Shown here piece after piece: positions 6,631 to 14,469 of a stretch of 14,573 bases of DNA (within the stretch, counting starts at the first letter, position 1; every line of letters begins with the position of its first letter). The notes under the pieces were generated by a model. The model was not told the origin of the DNA. It ran no database searches and saw nothing but the letters and a program-made list of their open reading frames with translations. This stretch comes from JAGMES01 sp023128035 (GTDB taxonomy: Bacteria; Bacillota; Halanaerobiia; DY22613), in contig DAOVRZ010000129.1 of NCBI GenBank assembly GCA_030627905.1, positions 1 through 14,573 of the forward strand. Direction: 5' to 3'. Both the position numbers and the translations under genes were made by a program.

Positions 6631-6822
6631 GCCCAAAAATTAACAGAGGCATATGTTTTATTAGACTTTTTCACTAAAGAAAAGATAAATAAAAAAAATA
6701 GGTTAAGTAATATTGCACGAGATTCAAAACATGTACTTTATGCTCATAAGGCTAAGTGTTTTATAACAGAGGATGCAGGTACACTAAAGAAGGCGAAATT
6801 ATTTTTAAGGCTTTTAAATTAA
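6631..6822 (+). pseudogene. C-terminal remnant of a PIN-like domain protein
   Basis: This frame is open for 63 codons from just after a stop and has no start codon. ARDSKHVLYAHKAKCFITEDAGTLKKA resembles the C-terminal half of PIN nuclease domains, which carry 'D..H...A....F.T.D..L..KA', including late acidic active-site residues. PIN proteins are RNases often found as VapC-type toxins. The upstream half is absent, replaced by the glnS duplicate. Homology is judged from a short motif, so the family call is tentative. The remnant can hardly be functional. Confidence 0.5.
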
Positions 6823-6901
6823 GACAAAGATTCATTCAATAAGTGAATTTAATAATCTCTTTGATATAATTTAAATTACTTGGTTTTAACACAGACTTCG
6901 C

Positions 6902-6973
6902 CTTACATTTCCGCCGTATGCGTCATTTCTTCCGCTAACGCTCCAGAAACAACGCATATGGTGGAAATGTAAG
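6902..6973 (+). repeat. Palindromic intergenic element 2 (22-bp arms)
   Basis: Arms 6902-6923 and 6952-6973 pair at all 22 positions. Two of the pairs (at 6913 and 6916) are G-T, which are stable only if the plus strand is transcribed. The 28-base loop (6924-6951) contains TTTCT...AGAAA, which could extend the structure. TTGATATAAT, a TG-extended -10-like sequence, lies at 6861-6870, 32 bases before the left arm. No T-run follows the stem, so it is not a simple terminator. It may be a structured small RNA, a palindromic repeat element or a processed mRNA hairpin. Confidence 0.6.
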
Positions 6974-7089
6974 ATGTAATTGGGCTGGCTTAGAGAATTT
7001 ATTAGGTTTAATAAGATGTAAATTTTTTATAAATAATTATCGGGGCATTTATATGTTTAATATTTGATCACCTTTATGAATATACTATA

Positions 7090-7119
7090 TTGCAAAGTAG
7101 AGAGTAAGAATGGTATAAT
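7090..7119 (+). promoter_or_regulatory. Promoter of the wHTH-AAA-HEPN operon
   Basis: TTGCAA (7090-7095) and TATAAT (7114-7119) are separated by 18 bases, and TGG directly before TATAAT makes it a TG-extended -10. Transcription would begin near 7126, inside or next to the inverted repeat at 7123-7163, giving a ~55-base leader. Confidence 0.75.
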
Positions 7120-7122
7120 AGA

Positions 7123-7163
7123 AATAGGATCCACATTTATTTCGAGTGAACTGGGATCCTATT
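7123..7163. promoter_or_regulatory. 10-bp perfect inverted repeat in the operon leader
   Basis: AATAGGATCC (7123-7132) and GGATCCTATT (7154-7163) are perfect inverted copies separated by 21 bases, two helical turns. They cover the expected transcription start and end 4 bases before AGGAGG. As DNA they suit a dimeric repressor, perhaps the winged-helix product of the first gene. As RNA they would make a hairpin next to the ribosome binding site. Which applies is unknown. Confidence 0.6.
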
Positions 7164-7181
7164 ATTCAGGAGGTGGTGAGC

Positions 7182-7973
7182 ATGTTATTTGTAAAACAAG
7201 ATTTTATTGTCCCTAATATATCGAACATTCCCACTAACAAGGAGAAATTTTTTAATCTAATTGATATTTTCTATCAAAGGTCATATACATTGAAAGAACT
7301 AAACTCGCTATCAGTATTTGAAAAAATGAAAGTTAGTAAAACTACTTTTAGAAAAATTATTAATCATTGTGTTATATTAGGGATATTGTGTAAGATGAAT
7401 AATAAGTATGCTTTATCCAAGGATACAAAGAGGTTGGCAGAAGGTGATTATGAATTTGAAGAATTTATCTATAAATTGATATCTAGAAATAAAGGTTTAA
7501 ATAGAATAATTACAATTATAATTCTTCTACTTAAAATTTTTACTTCTTTACGTTCTAAAACTTTGTACACTATATTTGCATTTATTGGGAAGGACAGAGT
7601 TGATGATAGTGCAATTTCTTCAGTAGGAAGGAATTTACGAGCAATTTTTTCTTTGTTAAAAATGTTGGATATTATACAAGTAAAAACTAATACTATTCTT
7701 TTAAACAACTTTCAAGGAGATTTATTTGAGTGCTTTAATGTTTTGTCACTAGAATCTAATTTTTTTTCAGAAATTATATATATAGATACGGTGACAGATT
7801 ATTTATCTAAATTTTTTGATGTAAATGTTTCCAAAAAGATTTTAGCATGTGTTTCGACATATGAAATTAGGAATTATATTTGGACTAAGGGTAGTTTGTT
7901 TAAAGACCAAGGGGAAATAAAAAATTTACATGGCGAATATATAACAACGGTTATGTTAAATGAAAGGAGATAA
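7182..7973 (+). CDS. Winged-helix-like protein, first gene of a three-gene operon
   Basis: The 263-residue product is not recognised as a named family. AGGAGG at 7168-7173, 8 bases from ATG 7182, decides the start over an upstream in-frame GTG at 7146. Residues ~18-85 have the helix-turn-helix plus wing pattern: FFNLIDIFYQ, then TLKELNSLS, KVSKTTFRKIINHCVILGIL and NNKYALS. A second similar unit may span ~110-175 (LRAIFSLLKMLDIIQVKTNTILL). A short hydrophobic stretch near 103-115 is probably a buried helix. The gene is 5 bases from the AAA+ ATPase gene. It probably binds DNA or RNA, either as autoregulator through the leader inverted repeat or as the recognition subunit of the module. Confidence 0.8.
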   Translation: MLFVKQDFIVPNISNIPTNKEKFFNLIDIFYQRSYTLKELNSLSVFEKMKVSKTTFRKIINHCVILGILCKMNNKYALSKDTKRLAEGDYEFEEFIYKLISRNKGLNRIITIIILLLKIFTSLRSKTLYTIFAFIGKDRVDDSAISSVGRNLRAIFSLLKMLDIIQVKTNTILLNNFQGDLFECFNVLSLESNFFSEIIYIDTVTDYLSKFFDVNVSKKILACVSTYEIRNYIWTKGSLFKDQGEIKNLHGEYITTVMLNERR

Positions 7974-7978
7974 GCATA

Positions 7979-9253
7979 ATGAAGAGTTTGTTAGATAGTT
8001 TAAAAATTTCATTAGATAGAATTGTTCCTATCAATGACCCAAATTATATTATTGGAGAAGAAAGTTTGCTTAGAAAGTTTCAATTTTGGGTAGACAGTAC
8101 ACTTTTAGGACAGCAAGGGTTTTTAGGTACTGTTGTTATTGGACAAGTTGGGAATGGAAAAACTCATTTTTTAAGATATGTGAAAAAACACTATAATGAG
8201 TCACCAGATTTTAATGTACATGGGATTTATATTCCTGATATGTTTGTTGGTGGACCCTTTGTAACTGCTCTTAACTCAATCTATAAATTTATATTTTCAG
8301 GGACGGGGAACTATTCTTTACAAAATTACTATGATTCTTGGAAAAAGTATATTTCGCAAAACAAAGATAATATGGAAACTTTGAGCAAAAACATAATATT
8401 TAGATATTTGTTAAATTGTAACAATAGAGATGAAGAACAATTAGTTTTATCGTATTTTTCTAATGAAACTCTCTTTCCAGATCAACTTAAGTTTTTAAGA
8501 AGTAAATTTGGTGCAAAAAAAAATTTCATAACAAATGATGTAGAATTTGCTGCAAGTATCTGTGATGGCCTTGAATTTATACAACAAATTACAAACAAAA
8601 GTATTTTATTATTATTTGACGAAGTTGATAAAGTGTATTCTGCTGAAACTAATAGTTCATGTTTATCCCGAGTAGGTGTTAAGATTCTTACTGCATATAG
8701 GCAGTTATTTGATCAATTAAACTTACGAAATATTAGAGGTGTGATATGTGTAGGAACTACTCCAGAAGCCTGGAAAGTACTATCTAATCAAACTGCCTTT
8801 GAACGTAGATTTAGAGATAGAAAAATTATTCTTAAAGTACCAAAGGATAAGTCAGATTGCGTGAAATTTATAAAAAACCGGCTTGAGGAAGTGAATTACG
8901 AATTAGAGTCTAGTGATGAAGAAACAATCTTTAATTTGGTAAGTAATCTTAATGAGGAAAAAACAAAAACCTGGACTGACGTGATATCACAATTAAATTA
9001 CAAATCAGAAGTTACAAAGGATGCAATTGTTTCTGAACCAGCAGATATAATTGTACAAATTTTAGAAGATGATATTACTGCTATGTCATGGGCAGAGATA
9101 AAAGCTAAAAATGCAGTCTTGCAAAAAATGTATCCTAAATCTGCCCCTACCCCTATTTTTACTAAATTAGAGAACCTAGGAAAAATAAAAATTCTTTCTA
9201 CTAGCCCAAAAACTTATGAATCTGTTATGAGTGAGGAAGATAGTAATGAATAA
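7979..9253 (+). CDS. ORC/Cdc6-like AAA+ ATPase
   Basis: The 424-residue protein has a complete AAA+ module: Walker A GQVGNGKT at 55-62, Walker B ILLLFDEVD at 209-217, sensor-1-like region GVICVGTTPEAW at 254-265, and a candidate arginine finger AFERRFRDR at 273-281. The last ~100 residues (from about 325, including SWAEIKAKNAVLQKMYPKSAPTPIFTKLENLGKIKI) look like a winged-helix domain, the ORC/Cdc6 architecture. The long insert at 110-190 is unusual. AAAGGAG upstream supports ATG 7979. Its end overlaps the HEPN gene by 8 bases, implying coupled, stoichiometric synthesis. Such ATPases assemble on nucleic acid in BREX and other defence systems. Here it probably senses or loads onto DNA and controls the HEPN protein, which is inferred. 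Confidence 0.88.
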   Translation: MKSLLDSLKISLDRIVPINDPNYIIGEESLLRKFQFWVDSTLLGQQGFLGTVVIGQVGNGKTHFLRYVKKHYNESPDFNVHGIYIPDMFVGGPFVTALNSIYKFIFSGTGNYSLQNYYDSWKKYISQNKDNMETLSKNIIFRYLLNCNNRDEEQLVLSYFSNETLFPDQLKFLRSKFGAKKNFITNDVEFAASICDGLEFIQQITNKSILLLFDEVDKVYSAETNSSCLSRVGVKILTAYRQLFDQLNLRNIRGVICVGTTPEAWKVLSNQTAFERRFRDRKIILKVPKDKSDCVKFIKNRLEEVNYELESSDEETIFNLVSNLNEEKTKTWTDVISQLNYKSEVTKDAIVSEPADIIVQILEDDITAMSWAEIKAKNAVLQKMYPKSAPTPIFTKLENLGKIKILSTSPKTYESVMSEEDSNE

Positions 9254-9821
9254 CGAATATTCGAGAGCTATACCAGATGAACATTTAGATTCTTATAGAT
9301 CTGAGCATATTAGAAATAGATTGGCTCGTAAGCTAGATAACCAGCCTTTAGAAGAAGTTATTGGGCCCAAATATATGGCTGATGTTTTGGAGTGCTTAGA
9401 TATTTTAGATATTGGATATCCAGTAACAGCTATTGGGATTTTGGGGAGAGCATTGGAGGGATGCACAAAAGAGTACTGCCAAAAAAAAATTAAAAGTAAA
9501 AAAATGTTTTCAATTAATACTGGTGATTTTTCGATTAAAACAATAAGAAAAAAATTTTGGATTAAGGGTAATCATGACAATCGCTTAAAGCTTTTGAATC
9601 AACAAGAGATTACTGTTGCCAGTAATCCATTTAAATTAAATAAAAAATTATTGAAAGATGATTACTATGGGTATTTGATATCGATTAAAAATGCTCGAAA
9701 TAAGGCCTTTCATGGTTGTACTGAAGAAGATTATAAAGATTTGGAGGCTCTCTCCTTAAATTATATTGAATATGGCTTAATTATTTTAATTACATTCATT
9801 AAAGCAATTAATGAAAAATAA
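9246..9821 (+). CDS. HEPN-domain protein, candidate ribonuclease effector
   Basis: The 191-residue product has the all-helical pattern of HEPN proteins. The first helix pair contains GYPVTAIGILGRALEGCTKEYC (57-78) and the late helix carries ARNKAFHG, with R151-N152-x3-H156. This is the R-[NDH]-x(3-5)-H motif that forms the composite RNase site in HEPN dimers. ATG 9246 is chosen because GAGGAAG precedes it and it overlaps the ATPase stop by 8 bases; the upstream ATG-like start at 9231 lacks this. HEPN ribonucleases cleave tRNA, mRNA or rRNA in toxin-antitoxin, Abi and CRISPR contexts. Some DUF4145-type HEPN proteins may be scaffolds. RNase activity is therefore likely, not shown. The helix at ~175-186 is hydrophobic but probably buried. 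Confidence 0.82.
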   Translation: MNNEYSRAIPDEHLDSYRSEHIRNRLARKLDNQPLEEVIGPKYMADVLECLDILDIGYPVTAIGILGRALEGCTKEYCQKKIKSKKMFSINTGDFSIKTIRKKFWIKGNHDNRLKLLNQQEITVASNPFKLNKKLLKDDYYGYLISIKNARNKAFHGCTEEDYKDLEALSLNYIEYGLIILITFIKAINEK

Positions 9822-10872
9822 GAGATTACTACAACCGAGGGGCCCCTATCCAGTGGGCACTAAATATTTATTATTTGTTGATAAAAAAAGAATTGATCCA
9901 TTTTATCCAGAAACTAAGGCAAATAGGGAAGTAACAGTTCGAGTATGGTACCCAGCGAAGAAATTTAATCAAAATTTAATATCAAAATATCTGAAGAATC
10001 CAACAATAGTGATTAAGGAATTAAATTTTCCTCAGTTTTATAGTACAATCGAGACTCATTCTGCAGAAAATATTCCGTTATCAAATGATGTAGAGACCTT
10101 TCCAGTGCTTATTTATAACCATGGGTGGTGTGAACATTTTGGTCATAATACAATTTTAATGGAAGAATTAGCAAGTCATGGATACATAATATTTAGTATT
10201 GCACATCATTGTGAAGCTAAATTTTCTTTTTATCCAGATGAAAAATTTATTTCAAAGGATTTTTATCACTAAAACATCTATTGAACAAGAACAATTATTT
10301 CACGAGTGCAATCAAGTTATGCCTATCTTTTTGGTTGATGGATCTCGAGTATGGACTGATGACATAAGTTTTATAATTGATGAGTTATATTTCATGAATG
10401 CTAATAATGACTTTTTTAGATCAAGATTAAATCTTAATAACCTTGGAATTATGGGAATGTCTATGGGGGGAGTAGCTTCAGGTTTGGTCTGTGTAAAAGA
10501 TAGTCGTATTCAAGCAGGAATTAATATGGATGGAGGGCTATTAGGTGATCTTATTAATTACAAAATAAATAAACCGTTTATGTTTTTTAATAGTGAACGG
10601 TATCGATATTATGACGACATTTTCTTAAATCATGTTACAGATAATGGAATAGCAATAACCGTTAAAGATGCTGATCATCGTAATTTTTCAGATTTATCAA
10701 TCATTGAACCTAATGCACCCTTAATTGGAAAAATTGATGGTAATATTATGATAAGTATATTAAAAAGCTTTATACTCAATTTTTTGATTATCATTTAAGA
10801 GGTATGCAAGAAACTAACATTAAAGATTTAGCAAATCATTTTAATCATATGATAATTATTAACAAAAATTAA
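9811..10872 (+). pseudogene. PAF-acetylhydrolase-like alpha/beta hydrolase, two frameshifts
   Basis: Three frames join into one serine hydrolase. Part 1 (from ATG 9811) has GPYPVGTKYLLFVD, REVTVRVWYPA and FPVLIYNHGWCEH, the N-terminal hallmarks of PAF-acetylhydrolase-like enzymes, and stops at 10270-10272. Part 2, after a shift in the T-run near 10260, carries GMSMGG with the nucleophile Ser, INMDGG with the likely acid, and DADHRNFSD with the catalytic His. Part 3, after a shift in the T6 run near 10780-10785, ends FFDYHLRGMQETNIKDL... at 10870-10872. The start overlaps the HEPN gene by 11 bases, so it may be a fourth operon member. Family enzymes cleave short acyl esters; the substrate here is unknown. 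Both lesions are in homopolymers, so sequencing error or slippage is possible. Confidence 0.85.
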
Positions 10873-10921
10873 AATTGATGTAATGACGTGGTTAACATGA
10901 CTTAAAGAAAGGAATGCAATA

Positions 10922-11878
10922 ATGAAACGACCTTACGTAAAGTTGGAAACAGAAAACATAATCGGAGAATTGAGAAGTCATTTGCAGGATACACTTACGT
11001 TGTTAAAAGCGTTACCCGGAGTAGTAGGTGTAACTCTCAATGGTGGAATGTCACGAGGATATGCAGATTATTTGTCTGAAATAGATGTAACAATTTTTCT
11101 GGATAGTAGCGAATATGAGAAATTGAAAAATGGACAAGCTCCAATATTTAATGGAATAGTAAAACTAAATGGATATCTTTACGACATCAAGTATGTAAAT
11201 TGGAATTCTGAAATAAAAAAATCTTGGAATGACATTGAGTTATGGGATTTATCCTATGCTGAGATACTTTATGATCCTTATGGTAAAATTGATGAGCTTT
11301 TTCAAGAAAAGTTGAGAGTATCATTTGATTTAGACAGAATGGAAGGGTTTCTTTTTAACTGTTGGTGGCATTTTAAGTTTGCCGGAGATATTTGGATACA
11401 TAGAGGCGATGTGTTGCAGGGCCAGCTAATGTTTAACGAAGCAGTAAAATGTTTAATTAAAGCATTATTTGCTCTAAACAAAGAATTCATACCTCATGAA
11501 AAATGGATTATTCATATGAGTAGATCGTTAAATTGGAAACCAGTAGATTGGGAAAACAGACTAACAAAAGTAATGGATACTGGTGATATGACAGTAAGAA
11601 GTCTAAGAGATCGTCAGAAAATAATCCAAGAACTTTGGAACGAAATTGACAATTATGTTGTTGAATCTAATTATCCTGATTTACCGATTAATTTGATGCA
11701 GAAGTCATTTTATGACCTTTTGCAGGTTTTGGCTCAACAAAAAATAGTACCAAAAATTGACTGGGAATCTATAAGTAGCTTAGAACTACTTAATAATGAA
11801 CCTTTTCATTCTGTAGTAACAGTAGAAGAGGATAAATTTTTAGATATTAGTGTGGATGATTTGTATTCCTGGCATTAG
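10922..11878 (+). CDS. Nucleotidyltransferase-fold protein with C-terminal helical domain
   Basis: The 318-residue protein has the polymerase-beta-type nucleotidyltransferase signature LNGGMSRGYADYLSEIDVTIF at 39-59. G41-G42 and E53/D55 would be the nucleotide- and metal-binding residues, and a third acid may be D88 in YDIKY. The C-terminal ~180 residues are helical, with NEAVKCLIKALFALNKEFIPHEKWI resembling the substrate-binding helical domain of aminoglycoside-nucleotidyltransferase-like proteins. AAAGAAAGG upstream supports ATG 10922. It may transfer a nucleotide to a small molecule or protein, and the substrate cannot be read from sequence. It could be a resistance-like enzyme given the acetyltransferase gene next door, or an unrelated island gene. 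It is intact and has its own ribosome binding site. Confidence 0.8.
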   Translation: MKRPYVKLETENIIGELRSHLQDTLTLLKALPGVVGVTLNGGMSRGYADYLSEIDVTIFLDSSEYEKLKNGQAPIFNGIVKLNGYLYDIKYVNWNSEIKKSWNDIELWDLSYAEILYDPYGKIDELFQEKLRVSFDLDRMEGFLFNCWWHFKFAGDIWIHRGDVLQGQLMFNEAVKCLIKALFALNKEFIPHEKWIIHMSRSLNWKPVDWENRLTKVMDTGDMTVRSLRDRQKIIQELWNEIDNYVVESNYPDLPINLMQKSFYDLLQVLAQQKIVPKIDWESISSLELLNNEPFHSVVTVEEDKFLDISVDDLYSWH

Positions 11879-11988
11879 GAAGTATTGGATGCTGTGAGAA
11901 AATCGATGAAGAGATAAAAGTTTTGTGTGATTATCTTAAGAGAATTTGATTTATTGTTATCGATAAGTATTTTTGAAAGGAGAACTGT

Positions 11989-12893
11989 ATGAAAGTATAT
12001 AGTATAAATGAAAAGGAACTTGATAAATTTTCAATAATAACAGAAAAAGATGTTGAATTCAAAGATGTTGTGAATTCACTTTGGAATAATAATTCAAGTT
12101 TTCCAGAGTGGTGTTTTGTAATTGAAGAAAATGATAAAGTTATTGGCCGAATCGGATATTGGTTAACCCGAGATAATAGAAAAGAAATTTATATTTTTGG
12201 TTTACTTTTACCTTGGGAAAGGGAAGATGTACAACATATTGGAGATATTTTACTAAAAGAGAGTTTGAAGCAGATGAAGTCATTAGGTACAAAATCTATT
12301 GAGTATAGGCTAGATTCTGAGTGTTTAGAGTCTTTTCAAAAAAGTAAAAAGCTATATGAATCTATTGGGATGCAATTAATTCAGGAAAAAAGAGATTTAT
12401 ATTATCGAATAAAGTTTTGGATTTTTCAAATAGACTATCTTATAAATCTTTAAATGATGTTGATGAGAAAAAGTTTATAGAGGCCATTAAGGAAGTGACA
12501 AGAGATACTTTAGATAAAGAGGATCAATTATCTATCAAAAGTTTAGGTGAAGAAGAGACTGCGACTAAATACTTTGCTATATTGAAAGATATTGATTATA
12601 GAGTGGATTATTGGAAGTTAGGATATATAGAAGATTCCTTAGTAGAATTAATAGTTCCACAAAAATTTAATGAAGAGGTAGGAGCGATTAATTATATTGG
12701 TGTAGTTCCAGAGACAAGAGGAAACGGATATGTTGTTGATTTATTACAGAAGGGAACAGAAATATTATTTAATGATGGTGTTAAAAAAATTATAGCAGAT
12801 ATTGATAAGGAGAATTTCCCAATGGAAAATGTTCTTATTAAGATAGGTTTTAAAGAGGAAAATATCGTGTTGATATATACATATAATCTATAA
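11989..12893 (+). pseudogene. Tandem GNAT acetyltransferase, split by a frameshift
   Basis: Two frames together make one ~300-residue protein with two GNAT domains. Frame 1 (ATG 11989, AAGGAG upstream) gives IGRIGYWL and the degenerate N-terminal GNAT domain up to YYRIKF near 12417. Frame 2 continues LDFSNRLSYKSLNDVDEKKFIEAI and reaches GAINYIGVVPETRGNGYVVDLL, the acetyl-CoA pyrophosphate loop (R-G-x-G-Y here), and ends at TAA 12891-12893. One missing A in the AATAAAG run near 12410 explains the break. The second frame has only TTG 12417 as a start and no ribosome binding site, so independent translation is unlikely. GNAT enzymes acetylate amines; the acceptor is unknown. Confidence 0.8.
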
Positions 12894-13002
12894 AATTTAT
12901 AATGTATTAAATTGTTTAATTCAATAATAACTGTATTATAAAAAATAGTCAAGAAACTCAGTCATCCAAGTTATTTGAAAATAAAATGAGGAGTATCATA
13001 TT

Positions 13003-13307
13003 ATGAAAATTGATTTTCGTGAAAAAATGGGTGTACTTGTTACACTAAGTTGTGATTGCAAATGTAAACATTGCTATATTGATAGCCAGCCAGTCGGGTC
13101 AACTACAGAATTAGCTTTAAACGTTTGGAAAGAAATTTTAGATAATTATAAAAAAAGAGGCGGGAAGGAACTTTCTTTACATGGTGGTGAGCCACTTCTC
13201 TATAAAGATATAGATGCCTTACTTCTTTATGCCCATAAAATAGGATTACAAACTAGCCTTATAACAAATACATTGTATTTAGACGATTTATTAATAAAAG
13301 TATTACA
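13003..13307 (+). pseudogene. Radical SAM protein, truncated by an IS fragment
   Basis: TGAGGAG at 12987-12993 supports ATG 13003. Residues 17-24 contain CDCKCKHC, giving the radical SAM CX3CX2C cluster (C17, C21, C24) that binds a 4Fe-4S centre, and HGGEPLL at 60-66 is the SAM-binding GGE motif. The native sequence ends near residue 102, where an IS3-type fragment on the other strand begins; the frame then runs 15 foreign codons to TAG 13354-13356. The usual radical SAM core is over 200 residues, so half the barrel and any SPASM or accessory domain are lost. The close spacing of motifs resembles peptide-modifying or coenzyme-maturing enzymes, but the substrate cannot be told. Confidence 0.85.
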
Positions 13308-13380
13308 TGATTTTTCATATACTTGTTCTGTGACAAAATGTTTATTTCTTCTTTAGTAAATATCTTTTTACTCATTTTCA
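13308..13380 (-). mobile_element. 5' fragment of an IS3-family-type orfA
   Basis: On the minus strand an ATG at 13380 begins MKMSKKIFTKEEINILSQNKYMKN, which ends at the radical SAM junction. The pattern 'SKxxFTKEExxxLxxNxY' is typical of the first residues of helix-turn-helix orfA proteins of Bacillota IS3-type elements. Only ~24 codons remain, so no inverted repeat or downstream orfB is visible. The call rests on a short N-terminal match. Confidence 0.5.
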
Positions 13381-13389
13381 TCAAAGGTT

Positions 13390-14392
13390 ACTCAGAGTTG
13401 GTGGAATGATCAATATGAATTACTGGCGTTCCATAAGTATCCGCTTGTCACTCATCAGGCTATTTTCCCATATCCTTACTACTAAAGGAGATTTATTGTC
13501 CCAATTTGCTTTTAAGGTTTCAAAATGCTGTTTGTGCAACTTCGTTACTTACTGCATGGGTATTTTGTTTTTTATAATCTTTACAAAAGCTTTTGCAGCT
13601 ACCTACTTATGTATTTTATGGTATTTATCGTTACGTAATAATACAGCATTGAGCTTGTATCCACGGGAAAACAGCTTCTATAGCTTTTTTTAAGTTTTTT
13701 AATCCGTCTATACAAGCTATGAAAATATCTTCTATACCACGACCCTTAATCTCATCTAATACAGATAACCAAAATGAGCGCTTTCGGTTTTACTAATTCA
13801 TAACCCTAACACATCCTTATAACCTCTTACATTAACTCTAATAAAACCGAATAACAGCTTTTTTTGATTGAACGATGACCTTCTTTAACAGACACAAACT
13901 GGCATTAAAATATACAAACGGTTGTATTAGTGAAAGAGGATGTTCTTGCCACTCACGAACATAAGGCAGTATTTTATCTGTAATTCGAGATATTGTTTCA
14001 TGAGTTGTTAGAATGCCATAAATAGCATGTAATGTATCCACAATTTCTGCATACATGCTTAAGACTTTGTCTTCAATGTATGAACGTCTTTTTCCCTTTT
14101 AGGAACAACCTGTGGTTGGAAAGAACTATCCTGATCTCTGGTAACCTGAATTGTAGATTCTCCAAATTTATAGACAATTTTTTAGATTTTGACCAATTTC
14201 GAGAATTTGAATTCTTTTTATTTTTATGATCATATTTTAGAATAATCAAGATGGTTGTTCAGTTCTGCATTTAACATATTTCCAGGCTATGTGAAAACAA
14301 CTCTTTTATAGTATCATTCAATCGTCAATGTTCTCTATATTAAAAGTATCAACAAATTCTTGAATCATTTGTTTGTGTTTCTTTCTATTCAT
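13390..14392 (-). pseudogene. Degraded IS256-family (Mutator-type) transposase
   Basis: Read on the minus strand from ATG 14392, pieces of a ~390-residue DDE transposase appear in order across several frames. They are MNRKKHKQMIQEFVDTFN; LNAELNNHLDYSKYDHKNKK near 14280-14220; LSMYAEIVDTLHAIYG, THETISRITDKILPYVREWQEHPL and FVYFNA near 14060-13910; then AIEAVFPWIQAQCCII and VSNEVAQTAF near 13690-13530. These match the N-terminal, linker and catalytic regions of IS256-type enzymes. Multiple frameshifts and stops make it non-functional. Its 3' end is truncated where the IS3-type fragment begins. I found no terminal inverted repeats. Other short reading frames across this kilobase are fragments or shadows. 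Confidence 0.8.
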
Positions 14393-14469
14393 ATATGTGA
14401 CCTCTTTCTTATTGGCAATTTCTATTATTGATATCTAGTGCAACATAGCTTAATTATTAAAGATACTAC

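Noticed and set aside
7146..7181. GTG start extending the winged-helix gene
   Set aside because: AGGAGG at 7168-7173 lies inside the extension and is ideally spaced for ATG 7182. The extension also runs through the leader inverted repeat.
7469..7708. Minus-strand ORF inside the winged-helix gene
   Set aside because: It is antisense to a supported gene and has no ribosome binding site.
10199..10798. Hydrolase second half as an independent gene
   Set aside because: Its ATG lies inside the coding N-terminal half. The GMSMGG and DADH motifs continue the same hydrolase, so a frameshift in one gene explains it better.
12692..12952. Minus-strand ORF over the second GNAT domain
   Set aside because: It is the reverse complement of the conserved acetyl-CoA-binding region, a shadow frame.
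13406..13693. Plus-strand ORF in the IS256 remnant
   Set aside because: The opposite strand reads as transposase fragments. This frame starts without a ribosome binding site and is only open by chance. The same applies to 14032-14229.
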